The notes beneath the pieces are model-generated. The model was not told where the DNA came from and did not search any database. It saw only the letters and a program-made list of their open reading frames with translations. From contig CAYUSB010000009.1 in assembly GCA_964447205.1 (NCBI GenBank), positions 124,001 to 188,000 of the forward strand: a stretch of 64,000 bases of DNA, written 5' to 3'. Shown here piece by piece: positions 1 to 8,863 of the stretch; within the stretch, counting starts at the first letter, position 1, and each line of letters starts with the position of its first letter. The stretch comes from JAEUKH01 sp964447205 (lineage in GTDB: Bacteria > Myxococcota_A > Polyangia > Polyangiales > Ga0077539). The position numbers and the translations under genes are program-made.

Positions 1-2
1 CG

Positions 3-743
3 ATCGCCACGGCTTTTCTGGCCGGGCTCGGCCTCACGGGCTGCGCCCACAGGTCGCCGTCTGGCCCGCGCCCCAGGGCCCCCGAGGCGGTCGCTGGCCC
101 CTCCATTACCCTGCACTCGCCGATCGAGCCCCCGGTGCGCCCTGGCCCCACGGAGACCGTGGCCACCGCCTCGGCCTCGACCCACGCCCGCGACGCCATG
201 GCCGCCGTCGAGGCCCGCGATTACGCCGCCGCGGCCCGACACTTCGAGGCCGCCTACGCCGCGGTTCACTCGGTCGAGCTCGCCTTCAACACGGCCCGGA
301 TGTACGAGCGCCTGGCCGACGTCCCGCTGGCCACCCGGTGGTACAACGTGGTCCTCGCGCACGAGCCCTCCCCCGCCCTGCGGGCCGATGTCACCCGGCG
401 CCTGGCCTCCCTCCAGGCCTTCGCCCGACGACGGCGCGACGACATCGCCCAGTCGTTTCCCGGCACCGAGGCCCTGGCCCGCGAGGCCACCCGGTGGTTC
501 GCCCGGGGGGTGGCCCTCTACCAGCGGCGACGGTACGCCCCCGCCCTGCGGGCCTTCGAGGCCGCCAACCAGTACGTCCAGGGCGATGGGGTCCCCGAGC
601 TCATGTACAACCTCGGCATGACCCACACCCGGCTCGGCCACAACGCCGAGGCCATCAGCGCGTTTCGGGCCTACCTCGCCGCACGCCCCGACGCCCCCGA
701 GCGCACCGACATCGAAGCCCGCATCCGCACCCTCGCGCCCTGA
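3..743 (+). CDS. TPR-containing lipoprotein (5' end outside window)
   Basis: The open frame runs from the window edge. Its first visible residues form the end of a lipoprotein signal: a hydrophobic stretch closing with lipobox LTGC (codons at about 33-44). A Pro-rich linker and TPR-like helices follow, for example the stretch ending ALRAFEAANQY and a second repeat around LGHNAEAISAFRAYLAARP. The GTG at 135 would remove the signal, so the true start lies upstream of base 1. About 246 residues are visible. It is probably an envelope-anchored scaffold. The sulfatase-like lipoprotein gene starts 13 bases after its stop, so they are likely co-transcribed. The partner is unknown. Confidence 0.75.
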   Translation: MATAFLAGLGLTGCAHRSPSGPRPRAPEAVAGPSITLHSPIEPPVRPGPTETVATASASTHARDAMAAVEARDYAAAARHFEAAYAAVHSVELAFNTARMYERLADVPLATRWYNVVLAHEPSPALRADVTRRLASLQAFARRRRDDIAQSFPGTEALAREATRWFARGVALYQRRRYAPALRAFEAANQYVQGDGVPELMYNLGMTHTRLGHNAEAISAFRAYLAARPDAPERTDIEARIRTLAP

Positions 744-756
744 ACCCGCTCCCCCA

Positions 757-2160
757 ATGGCCCTGCTCCCCCGCCTCGCCCTCGTCCTCGCCCTCGCACC
801 CTTCGGCTGCCAGCGCCCCACCCCGCCCGCCTCCGCGGCCCCGCCAGAGCCCGCGACCCCGCGCCCCGCAGCGCCCCCTTCCGCGCCCGCCGACACGCCC
901 CCGGGTACGCCCGACGCAGGGCCCGCCCGCGACCTCCCCGACGCCGGAACGCCCGCGGTCCCGGGGCAGGCGCAGCGCCCCCCGCCCGACCTCAACGTGC
1001 TGCTCCTGTCCGTGGACTCGCTCCGGGCCGATATGCCCTGGACGGGGTACCCCCGGCCCATCGCCCCGTTTCTCACCGAGCTCGCGGCCCAGGGGGTGGT
1101 CTATACCCAGGCCTACGCCCTGTCGTCGTACACCTCCATGAGCGTCGGAGGTTTGCTCGGGGGGCGCTACCCGGGAGAGCTCGCCCGGGACGGGTTCTTC
1201 TTCGGGACGTATCCAGCGCGGGTGTTGATGTTCCCGGAGGTGTTGCACGAGGCCGGGGTGCGCACCCTGTCGGCCCACGCCCACGGGTACTTCCGGGCGC
1301 ACCGGGCAGGCTTCGACCAGGGCTTCGACGTGTGGGAGCTCATCCCCAACCTCCGCTGGAGCAACGTCACCGACCTGGAGATCACCAGCGACCGCCACGC
1401 GGCCCTGGCCCGGCGCATCCTCGGCGAGGAGGCCAACACCCGCGGGCGGTTCTTCGCGTGGTTCCATTTTATGGACCCGCATGACCAGTACCGGGCCCAC
1501 CCCGAGGTGCCCGCCTACGGCCGCTCCAACCGCGACCGCTACGACGCCGAGGTCACCTTCACCGACCTGCACCTGCGCCAGCTCGTGACCTGGGTCCGAG
1601 CCCAACCCTGGGGGACCCGCACCGCCATCATCGTCACCGCCGATCACGGCGAAGCCTTCGGCGAACACGGCCACTACCGTCACGGCTTCGAGCTCTGGCA
1701 AGAGCTCGTCCATGTCCCGTGGATTTTCGTGCTCCCCGGGGCCGCCCCCCGACGCATCGAGGCCCGCCGCTCCCACCTCGACCTCGCCCCCACCGTGCTC
1801 GACCTCCTCGGGGTCTCGCCCAACCCCGAGTTCACCGGCCAGTCCCTCGTGCCCGAGCTCTACGGGGCCCCGGCCCCCGACCGCGACGTGATCGTCGACC
1901 TGCCCCGCACGAGCGACAACGACCGCCGAAGGGCCCTCCTCCACGGCCGCCACAAGCTCATCGCCTACGGCGACGACAGCCGCTTCGAGCTGTACGACCT
2001 CGTGGCCGACCCCGGCGAGCAGCACAACCTCGCCCGCACCGACCGGGAGACCTTCCTCGCCATGGTCCAGCGCTACCGCGAGGCCCAATCCTCCCTCCGC
2101 GTCGCCAACCCCTACCAGTGCCGCACCCTGCGCGGGGCCCCCCCGGGCCGAGGCTGGTAA
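757..2160 (+). CDS. Sulfatase / alkaline-phosphatase-superfamily lipoprotein
   Basis: 467 aa. The N-terminus is a short lipoprotein signal ending FGC (Cys18), followed by a Pro/Ala linker to about residue 78. The alkaline-phosphatase fold begins with VLLLSVDSLRAD (81-92), where Asp87 is a likely metal ligand. FMDPHD (about 238-243) and TADHGEAFGEHGH (294-306) supply the other metal ligands. The usual sulfatase CxPxR formylglycine motif is absent; SSYTSMSVGG (123-132) occupies its place, with Thr126 the likely nucleophile. That favours a phosphoesterase/phosphotransferase or lipid-modifying enzyme over a true sulfatase. It probably acts at the envelope. The substrate cannot be told from the sequence. 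Confidence 0.8.
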   Translation: MALLPRLALVLALAPFGCQRPTPPASAAPPEPATPRPAAPPSAPADTPPGTPDAGPARDLPDAGTPAVPGQAQRPPPDLNVLLLSVDSLRADMPWTGYPRPIAPFLTELAAQGVVYTQAYALSSYTSMSVGGLLGGRYPGELARDGFFFGTYPARVLMFPEVLHEAGVRTLSAHAHGYFRAHRAGFDQGFDVWELIPNLRWSNVTDLEITSDRHAALARRILGEEANTRGRFFAWFHFMDPHDQYRAHPEVPAYGRSNRDRYDAEVTFTDLHLRQLVTWVRAQPWGTRTAIIVTADHGEAFGEHGHYRHGFELWQELVHVPWIFVLPGAAPRRIEARRSHLDLAPTVLDLLGVSPNPEFTGQSLVPELYGAPAPDRDVIVDLPRTSDNDRRRALLHGRHKLIAYGDDSRFELYDLVADPGEQHNLARTDRETFLAMVQRYREAQSSLRVANPYQCRTLRGAPPGRGW

Positions 2161-2292
2161 AGAAGAGCAGCGCCTGGGCGCTTGTGCCGAAGCCGGTTTC
2201 GCGCGAGGATTCGCCCCGCTGCGGGACGACGTGGCCACGACGTCGCACCTTAAATGCATCTTTCGATCCCAGAGTCCTTCAGGAGAATACAC

Positions 2293-4536
2293 ATGATTGG
2301 CCCATTTCGTACGGGTCGCGCGCTTTGGGCGGTGATCCCGCTCCTCGTCGCGTGCGGCACCGACCCGCAGACCAGCGCCGACGCCGGCATGACCACCGAC
2401 ACCCCCGCGGGCGACATCCCTGCGGGGGACACGCCCACGGGCGACAGGCCCACCGGGGATGTGCCCCGCGACGGCGGGGCAGGGCCCCTGTGCAACAACG
2501 TCCCGTTCGAGGACCTGGCGATGTTGGGGATGCGCGAGGGCGCCCTCACCCGGTACACCGGCAACAACAACATGGCCCGGATGTCGAGCACGGCGGGCCT
2601 GCAGGTTCCGTCGGCCTTCCAGGGCCTGTGCAACTTCAGCACGACCTACCAGCGCGTGTTTCGGTACACGATGCAGGGCACGGCCACCCTGCGGGTGTCG
2701 ACCTCCAACCCCGGGACCACGGCGGGGTTTGACACCACCCTCCAGGTCCTCGCGCGCAACATCTGTACGTACCAGGCGGGCCTGGTCTACGCGTGCAACG
2801 ACGACGACCCCACCCTGCCCACGACGGCCCCGAGCCGGGTGAGCTCGCGGCTCAACACGGGGGTGATCATGGCCGGGCAGAGCGTGATCATCGCCGTCGG
2901 CGGGTTTCACAGCACCATGAGCGGCGGCATGACCGAGCCCCAGGGCACCTTCGAGCTGACGGTGGAGGAAGTACCCCCGCTGGCTGACGGGGCGGCGTGT
3001 ATGCGCGACCTGTCGACGGGGTCGTGCGGGCCCAGCTCGACGTGCGTGAGCGGCGACCTGCTCGCCACCAGCGGGACCTGTCGGCCCAACGGCTCGTCCC
3101 CGGGCACGCCCTGCCGCAGCGGGGCGGGGGGCACCCCCTGTGACATGGGCCTCACGTGCGACACCGGGCGGGGCTTCTGCTACCGCGTCGCCGCCGACGA
3201 CCAGCCCTGCGAGCGCTTCGCCGACGCGTGGAACCGCTGCGGGGTCTCCTCCACCTGCGTCAACCTCCAGCCTGGCGGCCTCCGGGGCGTCTGTCGGGCC
3301 CACGGCACCGCCGCGGGCACGGCCTGCAACGCGATGTCGGCCTGCCCGGGCACGGGCCTGACCTGCCGCACGACCGACACGGGCTCGATCTGCCTCTTCG
3401 CGGCGCAGGCCGACGGCCCCTGCAACACCTGGGACTCGATCTGCCCGATGGGACAGAGCTGCGTGGCCAACGCCCCCGGCCTGCGGGCCGGCACCTGCCG
3501 CCCGAGCGGGACCGTCGCCGGCTCGGCCTGCGTCAACGTGATGTGCTCGGGCATGGGCCTCACCTGCAACACCACCAACGACGTCAACATCTGCGTCGGG
3601 GCCGTGATGACGGGCCAGGCGTGCAGCTTCGCCAACCCCTGCCCGATGGGCAACACCTGCTACCTCCAGCGGCCCGAAAACCGCGACACGGGCGTGTGCT
3701 TCGCCCCGGGCCTGGAGGGCGGACCCTGCCGCCTGACGGGGGCCGCCTGCGACAGCGGCCTGTCCTGCACCCAGATGATGCCCACCATGGAGAACACCGG
3801 CCGCTGCGTGCGCCGGGTGGCCGTGGGCATGCCCTGCTCGCTCTTCGGGGTCATGACCTGCATGGAGGGAGCCACCTGCATCCGTAACGGCTCGACGGGC
3901 CTGATGGGCACCTGCCGCGCCGCCGGGACCGCCGCCGGCACCGCCTGCCGCGAGACGGGCACCCGCTGCGACATGGGCCTCACCTGCACCACCATGACCG
4001 GCCCCGGGGTGTGCTACCGCGAGACCACCACCGCGTGCGACCCGCGGTACCTCACGGCCCGCTGCCCCATGGGCCAGTCGTGCCGGGCCACCAGCCTCGA
4101 CACCGGGACCTGCGCCATGCTCCCCGGCCGCGAGACCGAGCCCAACGACGCCATCGCCACGGCCACCCCCCTCATGGGCATGGCGGGCTCGATCCAGGGC
4201 GGGCTGACCCGCTTCGACCTCGACTGCTACAGCCTGGAGATCCCCGCCAACGGGCGCCTCTTCGCCCGGGCCAACACCCCCGCCGGGGGCTGCGCCACCT
4301 CGGGCTGGAGCGTCGACCTCTTCTCGCCCGCCGGGCGCCTCCTCGGGACCAACTCCACCTCGGGGGCTCTGGCCTGCCCGATGATCGACGGCAACGACAG
4401 CGGGATGCCGGCCCTCTTCCCCTGGGCCCGCGACCTGCCTGCGGGGCGGTATAACCTCTGCATTCGTTCGCCGGCCACCGACCGCGCGGCCACCCCCGAC
4501 TACGTCCTCGACTGGAGCGTCACCGCGGCCCCCTGA
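2293..4536 (+). CDS. Cysteine-rich repeat lipoprotein with C-terminal PPC-like domain
   Basis: 747 aa. The ATG at 2293 is chosen because AGGAG lies just upstream and the lipoprotein signal (lipobox VACG) starts there; an in-frame ATG at 2254 is less likely. After an Asp/Thr/Gly/Pro linker comes a beta-rich domain, then about ten repeats of roughly 45 residues built on CxxGxxC and DxGLxC elements, probably disulfide-bonded. The last 130 residues begin ETEPNDA and look like a PPC (pre-peptidase C-terminal) beta-sandwich. It is probably a surface protein of unknown function. It resembles the two giant lipoproteins at 10.5-17.2 kb. Confidence 0.75.
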   Translation: MIGPFRTGRALWAVIPLLVACGTDPQTSADAGMTTDTPAGDIPAGDTPTGDRPTGDVPRDGGAGPLCNNVPFEDLAMLGMREGALTRYTGNNNMARMSSTAGLQVPSAFQGLCNFSTTYQRVFRYTMQGTATLRVSTSNPGTTAGFDTTLQVLARNICTYQAGLVYACNDDDPTLPTTAPSRVSSRLNTGVIMAGQSVIIAVGGFHSTMSGGMTEPQGTFELTVEEVPPLADGAACMRDLSTGSCGPSSTCVSGDLLATSGTCRPNGSSPGTPCRSGAGGTPCDMGLTCDTGRGFCYRVAADDQPCERFADAWNRCGVSSTCVNLQPGGLRGVCRAHGTAAGTACNAMSACPGTGLTCRTTDTGSICLFAAQADGPCNTWDSICPMGQSCVANAPGLRAGTCRPSGTVAGSACVNVMCSGMGLTCNTTNDVNICVGAVMTGQACSFANPCPMGNTCYLQRPENRDTGVCFAPGLEGGPCRLTGAACDSGLSCTQMMPTMENTGRCVRRVAVGMPCSLFGVMTCMEGATCIRNGSTGLMGTCRAAGTAAGTACRETGTRCDMGLTCTTMTGPGVCYRETTTACDPRYLTARCPMGQSCRATSLDTGTCAMLPGRETEPNDAIATATPLMGMAGSIQGGLTRFDLDCYSLEIPANGRLFARANTPAGGCATSGWSVDLFSPAGRLLGTNSTSGALACPMIDGNDSGMPALFPWARDLPAGRYNLCIRSPATDRAATPDYVLDWSVTAAP

Positions 4537-4556
4537 TCGGCCGTCGGTGATCGCCC

Positions 4557-4585
4557 GGGCGCCCCATTCCCCCCGCGGGGCGCCC
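4557..4585. terminator. Bidirectional hairpin terminator between convergent genes
   Basis: A perfect 9-bp inverted repeat, GGGCGCCCC and GGGGCGCCC, is separated by 11 bases. It lies in the 81-bp gap between two convergent stops (4536 and 4618). There is no clear T-run, so its use as an intrinsic terminator is inferred from position and stem strength. Confidence 0.55.
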
Positions 4586-4617
4586 TCCCGATCCCTCCTC
4601 GAAGCCCCGGCGGATCC

Positions 4618-5799
4618 TCAGCCCGGGGTGATCGTCGGACACCCAAACAGGATCTGGACCCGCACCATGGAGTCGGTACGCACCGTCTCGCAGGCCGGGC
4701 CGTAGAGCACGATGCTCCGCATCCCGTCGGAGTAGTCCCAGCCGTCGCGGTGGTCGACGTCCCGAGGCAGGGTGCGCTCGGGGCTCATGGCCCCGCGGAC
4801 GCTGACGTTGACCCGTTGGGGGTCGACCCGCGAGGGGTCGGCGTCGACGGCGAACTCGCACGTCAGGGTGCGCCCGCGAATGTCTTCGAGGGCCATGGCG
4901 ATGTCCGCCTCGAAGGTGCCCTCCCGCAGCGAGTAGTGGCAGGTGCGGGTGTTGCGGCAGTCGGGCGTCCGGGCGCTCCCGCCCTGGAAGGCCAGGTCGG
5001 AGAGAAACTCGTCGGAGGCCGTCGGAGTGCCCGCCACGAAGGTCCGCACCGAGGGCACGAGGGCCCGGGCCATGGCCACCTGCACCTGCACCATGGTCTG
5101 GCGCATACGATCGTAGCGCTCGATGCACGCGAGGTCGGGCGGCAGGAGGTTGCACGGCGGCAAGACGGGCTGACCCGTGCACTCGTTGGAGGGCTGGCCG
5201 TCGGTGATGAGGATGATGTTGCGCGACCCCTCGCCCGTGAAGGCCTGGTAGTACTGCCGCGACCCGTCCATGGCGCAGGTCATGGGGGTGTTGCCGTTGG
5301 GGCCGGCGTTGAGGGCCGAGAGGATGCCCGCCCGGCTCGTGCGCAGGGGGGCCACGGCCACCGTGGGGGTGGCGTAGGTCGCGGCGCTGTCGGTCGACCC
5401 GCGGGGCGAAGGGAAGAGGGTGAGGCCCACCTGGGTCTCGTCGTCGAGGCGCTGGAGGAGGGCCCGGATGCCGGCCGTGGCGGCCTCCCAGCGGGTGGGC
5501 CCCGTGTTGCCCGAGCGGGTGGTCATCGAGCCCGAGCGGTCGAGCAGGATGAGGATGTTGGCCGACCGGCGTTGGGCGTCGGCCGTGGTGGTCATACACG
5601 CCGAGTCGGGGTTGAGGGTGGTGTTGCCCGTGTCACGCAGCGGGATCGCGTCGCGCAGAGAGCCCACCTCGTTGATCGGGACCGACCCCCCATCGCCAGG
5701 GCCCGCGTCCATCGCCCCGTTGGTGAAGCTCGGTCCGCCGCCGTCCGGACTGCACCCGAGGGCCACGCCTACTGCCAAGAACGTAAAGTGCCGCTGCAC
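4618..5799 (-). CDS. VWA-domain lipoprotein
   Basis: 393 aa. The GTG at 5799 is preferred: it has a strong GGAGGAGG 7-8 bases upstream and begins the lipoprotein signal (lipobox ALGC, Cys16). An ATG at 5838 would add 13 unlikely residues. The VWA fold starts ILILLDRSGSM (about 82-92), giving the DxSxS MIDAS metal site. A C-terminal beta module contains GWDYSDGM and ends with a Cys pair. It is a paralogue of the lipoprotein at 31529-32677, which shares the same layout and a similar C-terminus (GWEY, FFGPTC). It is probably an envelope adhesion or sensing protein; the ligand is unknown. Confidence 0.8.
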   Translation of the reverse strand: MQRHFTFLAVGVALGCSPDGGGPSFTNGAMDAGPGDGGSVPINEVGSLRDAIPLRDTGNTTLNPDSACMTTTADAQRRSANILILLDRSGSMTTRSGNTGPTRWEAATAGIRALLQRLDDETQVGLTLFPSPRGSTDSAATYATPTVAVAPLRTSRAGILSALNAGPNGNTPMTCAMDGSRQYYQAFTGEGSRNIILITDGQPSNECTGQPVLPPCNLLPPDLACIERYDRMRQTMVQVQVAMARALVPSVRTFVAGTPTASDEFLSDLAFQGGSARTPDCRNTRTCHYSLREGTFEADIAMALEDIRGRTLTCEFAVDADPSRVDPQRVNVSVRGAMSPERTLPRDVDHRDGWDYSDGMRSIVLYGPACETVRTDSMVRVQILFGCPTITPG

Positions 5800-5933
5800 G
5801 TAGTAGCCTCCTCCACGACGGTCGTACGGTGCGCGCACCTTGCGCCTCAGCCGCGCGCCTTCCGCGTTGAAGCCGGAGTGTACCCCGATCGCCGGGCCCT
5901 TCGCACCTCGGGCAGCACCGATTGCGGAGGCCC

Positions 5934-6362
5934 TCAGCCCTTCTTCTTCTCCTTGCGGAGCATACGCCGCGCCACGAGGCCGAGCACGAGCAACGTCGCC
6001 GCACCCAGGAGGAGCACGGGGCCCACAAACTGCTCGGAGGCCTCCGGAGGCGGGGCCGCGTCGCCGGTGGCCTCGTCGAGTTGGGAGCGCCCCGCCTGCC
6101 TGCGCTCGGCCCCCCCAGAACCCGCCCCGGCCTGAGTGGGGGCCGTGGGCTCGTCGAGGCTGCCCACATGCCCCGAGGCCTCAGAGGTGCGGGCGGTGGT
6201 CGAGCTGCCAAACCCGCGCCAGGCCGCAATGCCCACGAGCCCGACGGCCAGCAGGATGATCACGTACTCGACGGTGGAGAGTCCCCTCTGGTCGCGCCGG
6301 AGCCCGCCCCGACTCGCTGCCCGGTCACCGACTCGCGGCTTCCCCCGTCGCTCCGTGGCCAT
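5934..6362 (-). CDS. Flp-like (type IVb) pilin-like protein with extra C-terminal membrane helix
   Basis: 142 aa from the ATG at 6362; a longer ORF start at 6401 is not needed. A basic leader ends QRG, followed by LSTVEYVIILLAVGLVGI: Gly at the cleavage site, Glu at +5 and Tyr at +6 of the mature form, the Flp/Tad prepilin signature. Unlike a normal Flp pilin (mature form about 50-60 aa, one helix), a polar Ala/Glu/Gly linker and a second helix (about 112-132) with a Lys/Arg-rich tail follow. No tad secretion genes are in the window. It could be a pilin-derived membrane anchor rather than a fibre subunit. Confidence 0.6.
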   Translation of the reverse strand: MATERRGKPRVGDRAASRGGLRRDQRGLSTVEYVIILLAVGLVGIAAWRGFGSSTTARTSEASGHVGSLDEPTAPTQAGAGSGGAERRQAGRSQLDEATGDAAPPPEASEQFVGPVLLLGAATLLVLGLVARRMLRKEKKKG

Positions 6363-6397
6363 AGGATCCGTTGCATACACCCACGGACACCCCCCTG

Positions 6398-6955
6398 TCA
6401 CCGCGCGTCGTCGCGGCCGGCGGAGCCCTCGGGCGCGGCGTCGGACGCATCGTCGGGCGCATCGTCGGGCGCATCTGCGGGCCCGTCGTCGTGGGAGGCG
6501 TCCGTGCCCGCCCCGGCGTCGACGCAGCGGGCCGAAGACCAGCTCCAGGCGGGGCAGTTGCTACGAAGCTCGACCACCCGACGCCACGCCTCGGGGAAAG
6601 CATGCCCGCACACCTGGGGGCACACCCCCGAGGAGGGGACAGGACCCCCAACCCGGACGCACCCGCAGGTGGGAGGGTCGAGGGGACAGCAGGGACGGAC
6701 TGGCGGCCGCGTCCCCGCATCGAGGGACGGGACATCGATGTCCACCATGAGCCCCGCGTCGCCCCGAGCCTGACAACGAAACCCCACGCACACCGACCCC
6801 GGATCACACGGGATCGCGCACAACGAGAACTCCCCCACGTCGCGCCCGGAGTCTGCAGCCCACTGCCCGACCCCCGGACCCGGGGCCTGGCAGCCGAGGG
6901 CCCCGACGAGAGCCATCGCCGCTACCCGACGCGCGAGCCTGGGCAGAGCAATCAT
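6398..6955 (-). CDS. Small Cys-rich lipoprotein
   Basis: 185 aa. The start at 6955 gives a compact signal with lipobox GALGC. Cys clusters (CAIPCDPGSVC, a CCPLD-like pair, CGCV) suggest a disulfide-knotted module. The C-terminus is a low-complexity Asp/Ala/Pro tail made of 12-15 base repeats. There is no Shine-Dalgarno sequence; TACAAC lies 8 bases before the ATG (see promoter). The pilin-like gene starts 35 bases after its stop on the same strand, so the two may form an operon. No domain was recognised. Confidence 0.6.
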   Translation of the reverse strand: MIALPRLARRVAAMALVGALGCQAPGPGVGQWAADSGRDVGEFSLCAIPCDPGSVCVGFRCQARGDAGLMVDIDVPSLDAGTRPPVRPCCPLDPPTCGCVRVGGPVPSSGVCPQVCGHAFPEAWRRVVELRSNCPAWSWSSARCVDAGAGTDASHDDGPADAPDDAPDDASDAAPEGSAGRDDAR

Positions 6956-6963
6956 CGTTGGGG

Positions 6964-6969
6964 GTTGTA
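6964..6969 (-). promoter_or_regulatory. Putative -10 element for the small Cys-rich lipoprotein
   Basis: On the minus strand this reads TACAAC, 8 bases before the ATG at 6955, with no ribosome-binding site between. It is the mirror image of the element at 7013-7018. Confidence 0.4.
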
Positions 6970-7012
6970 GCCCGGACGCCGCAAACAGTCTCGTCCCCCG
7001 AGGCCTCTGCGC

Positions 7013-7018
7013 TACAAC
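7013..7018 (+). promoter_or_regulatory. Putative -10 element for the 268-aa lipoprotein
   Basis: TACAAC lies 8 bases before the GTG at 7027. With 6964-6969 it forms a 9-bp perfect inverted repeat (6963-6971 / 7011-7019) spanning the divergent intergenic region. Confidence 0.4.
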
Positions 7019-7026
7019 CACAGGCC

Positions 7027-7833
7027 GTGAGAAGTCATCGTGCAGTGGCAGGGCTCGTGGGGCTGGTCGTGTGCCTGGGGTGCAGCCGCTCCCAGAGCGC
7101 GGACGGGGCTCCGCCGTATGTGCTCGGGGTCTCGGTGGGGCCGGAGTTTATCGTGCTCGGTGCCACCTTCGCCCCCCCCGAGGCCGTGGCCTGGAGGCAG
7201 GGTCCGTGCACCGCCACGCGCCTGCGCAACGGGCGCGAGCCGGCCAACCTGGAAGGCAACCAGGTTGACTACTGGGTGGTGGCCGGGGCCCACCTCGGGG
7301 CAGCCCGGAGGCGCTCCGACGGGACCTACCAGGCCGTCGTACGCGGGACCCTCCCGCCCGGGACGCGCCTCGCCGCAGAGATTGTCGGGAGCCCGGATGT
7401 CCCCGGGCACCGCTGGCGCACCCCGGCCCGGGTGCCGAGCCGGGTGCGTCGTCGTGCGCCCGAGGCGGGTTTTTTGTTGCGTCCCGCCGAGGGTCTCGCC
7501 CTGGCCTGGGAGGGGGGAGACAGCAGCCACGTGGCCCTGAGCGTCACCCTCGACACTGGCGAGACCGGCGCGGGGGGAGAGGGTTGGTTGGTCAACTGCG
7601 TGGTGGCGCGGGCCCCGGGGCGTTTTGCAGTGCCCGGGGCGGCCTTCGTACATGCCGGGGTTCCGGCGGGGGTTCGGGCGGTGAGCGTGGCGATGGTGGC
7701 CGCCGACCGGGCCCGCGAGGGGGACTACGCCCTCGACGTGAGCCCCCTCGCGACCGACCCCGACCTCGTGCGAGGTGTTATTGGGCCGAGACCGACCCCG
7801 TCACCTGCACCGACACCGACACCGACACGTTGA
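7027..7833 (+). CDS. Predicted lipoprotein of unknown function
   Basis: 268 aa from the GTG at 7027, which starts a lipoprotein signal ending CLGC. An upstream in-frame start at 6958 would overlap the divergent gene's promoter and is rejected. The body is rich in beta-type segments with only two non-lipobox Cys. The C-terminus is a Pro/Thr/Ser repeat (PTPSPAPTPTPT). No family is recognised. It is divergent from the Cys-rich lipoprotein at 6398-6955. Its last 56 bases overlap the end of the convergent gene at 7778-8863. Confidence 0.55.
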   Translation: MRSHRAVAGLVGLVVCLGCSRSQSADGAPPYVLGVSVGPEFIVLGATFAPPEAVAWRQGPCTATRLRNGREPANLEGNQVDYWVVAGAHLGAARRRSDGTYQAVVRGTLPPGTRLAAEIVGSPDVPGHRWRTPARVPSRVRRRAPEAGFLLRPAEGLALAWEGGDSSHVALSVTLDTGETGAGGEGWLVNCVVARAPGRFAVPGAAFVHAGVPAGVRAVSVAMVAADRAREGDYALDVSPLATDPDLVRGVIGPRPTPSPAPTPTPTR

Positions 7834-8863
7834 TGCTCGACATGGCCTGGGTCGTGGCCGCGATGGCCGAGGTGGCGCAGGCCGCGGCGGTGAGCCCGAT
7901 GCCGCGGGCCGCCACGGGCAGGTCTGCCATCGAACGCGACAGGGCCACCCCCGACCGCGCGGTGCGCTCGAGGCGCCCACGGATCATCAGGACCTGCCCG
8001 AAGCCGCCCCCGAGGGCCGCCCGCAAACGCCGGACCTTCTCGACCAGGTTGGTCGGCACATCGCCCGTGATGCGCAGCTCGGCCCCGCCCGGGGTGCACG
8101 AGGCCTGGGCGTCGAGGCGGGCGTCGCAGGCGGCCCGGCAGTCGGCGCTCATCTGCGGCGGGGTCACGGTGCCCGTGCAGGTCGGCTCCTGAAACTCCGC
8201 CGAGCATCCCCCACGGCACTGGCCTCCGCACTGACCCGACGCCTGCGAGACGCAGCGCCCCTGGCAGTCCCCGTCGCAGCGACCGCCGGCCATCGTGCCG
8301 TTGCAGGTCCCCTCGCAGGTGCCGTCGCAGCGGGCGCTCACGTCGACCGCGCAGGTCCCCGTGCACTGGCCGCTGCATCCGCCCCGCAGCTCGCCGCCCT
8401 CGCAGCGCAGGGTGGACTGCGCCGGGCTATACGACGCGTCGCACTGTGCCGCACAGCGCCCGTACGCGTCGATGCTCACCTGGCACTGCGGCGGCCGCAC
8501 GGCCACCTCGACCTGGAGGTTGGCCCTCCCACGGATCTCCGCCAGGTCGGCCCGGAGCTGCTGCCACACGCGCTCGCAAGAAACCCGGGTGCCCTCGACC
8601 CCGGGCGACCCGAGCTCGCTGTCGGCGATGCCCAGGTCGTGGCCCATCGACACGCAGGCGTCTCGGAGACCCGTCTGAAGCGACGTGGCCGCCTCCGAGA
8701 ACTCCGCCGCCGTGGCGATGAAGACCTCGACCTTCTGGGCCGACACGCTGCCCCCGAGGTCGCCCCGACACGAGCCGCTGATCCCGTGCCCGCGCACTGT
8801 ACCGCCCGAACAACCCATCACCACCGCCACCAGACCACCGACCACAACCATGGATTTATTCAT
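7778..8863 (-). CDS. Cys/Gly-repeat lipoprotein
   Basis: 361 aa. The ATG at 8863 starts a signal with lipobox VMGC; the alternative ATG at 8878 adds five residues. Residues about 140-240 carry repeated CxGxC units (C-G-x-C, C-D-G-x-C, C-x-G-x-C), resembling bacterial keratin-like or metallothionein-like Cys/Gly proteins. A possibly helical segment and a Ser/Val-rich C-terminus follow. It is probably an outer-membrane-anchored, disulfide-rich protein. It overlaps the 3' end of the convergent gene by 56 bases. The function is unknown. Confidence 0.65.
   Translation of the reverse strand: MNKSMVVVGGLVAVVMGCSGGTVRGHGISGSCRGDLGGSVSAQKVEVFIATAAEFSEAATSLQTGLRDACVSMGHDLGIADSELGSPGVEGTRVSCERVWQQLRADLAEIRGRANLQVEVAVRPPQCQVSIDAYGRCAAQCDASYSPAQSTLRCEGGELRGGCSGQCTGTCAVDVSARCDGTCEGTCNGTMAGGRCDGDCQGRCVSQASGQCGGQCRGGCSAEFQEPTCTGTVTPPQMSADCRAACDARLDAQASCTPGGAELRITGDVPTNLVEKVRRLRAALGGGFGQVLMIRGRLERTARSGVALSRSMADLPVAARGIGLTAAACATSAIAATTQAMSSINVSVSVSVQVTGSVSAQ

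Noticed and set aside
757..2160. True formylglycine sulfatase
   Set aside because: No CxPxR or SxPxR motif is present; the corresponding loop has SSYTSMSVGG, and no formylglycine-generating enzyme is nearby.
655..3303. Minus-strand open frame of 882 codons across the sulfatase and Cys-rich genes
   Set aside because: It is a GC-shadow frame: it spans two good plus-strand genes and their intergenic region and has no domain.
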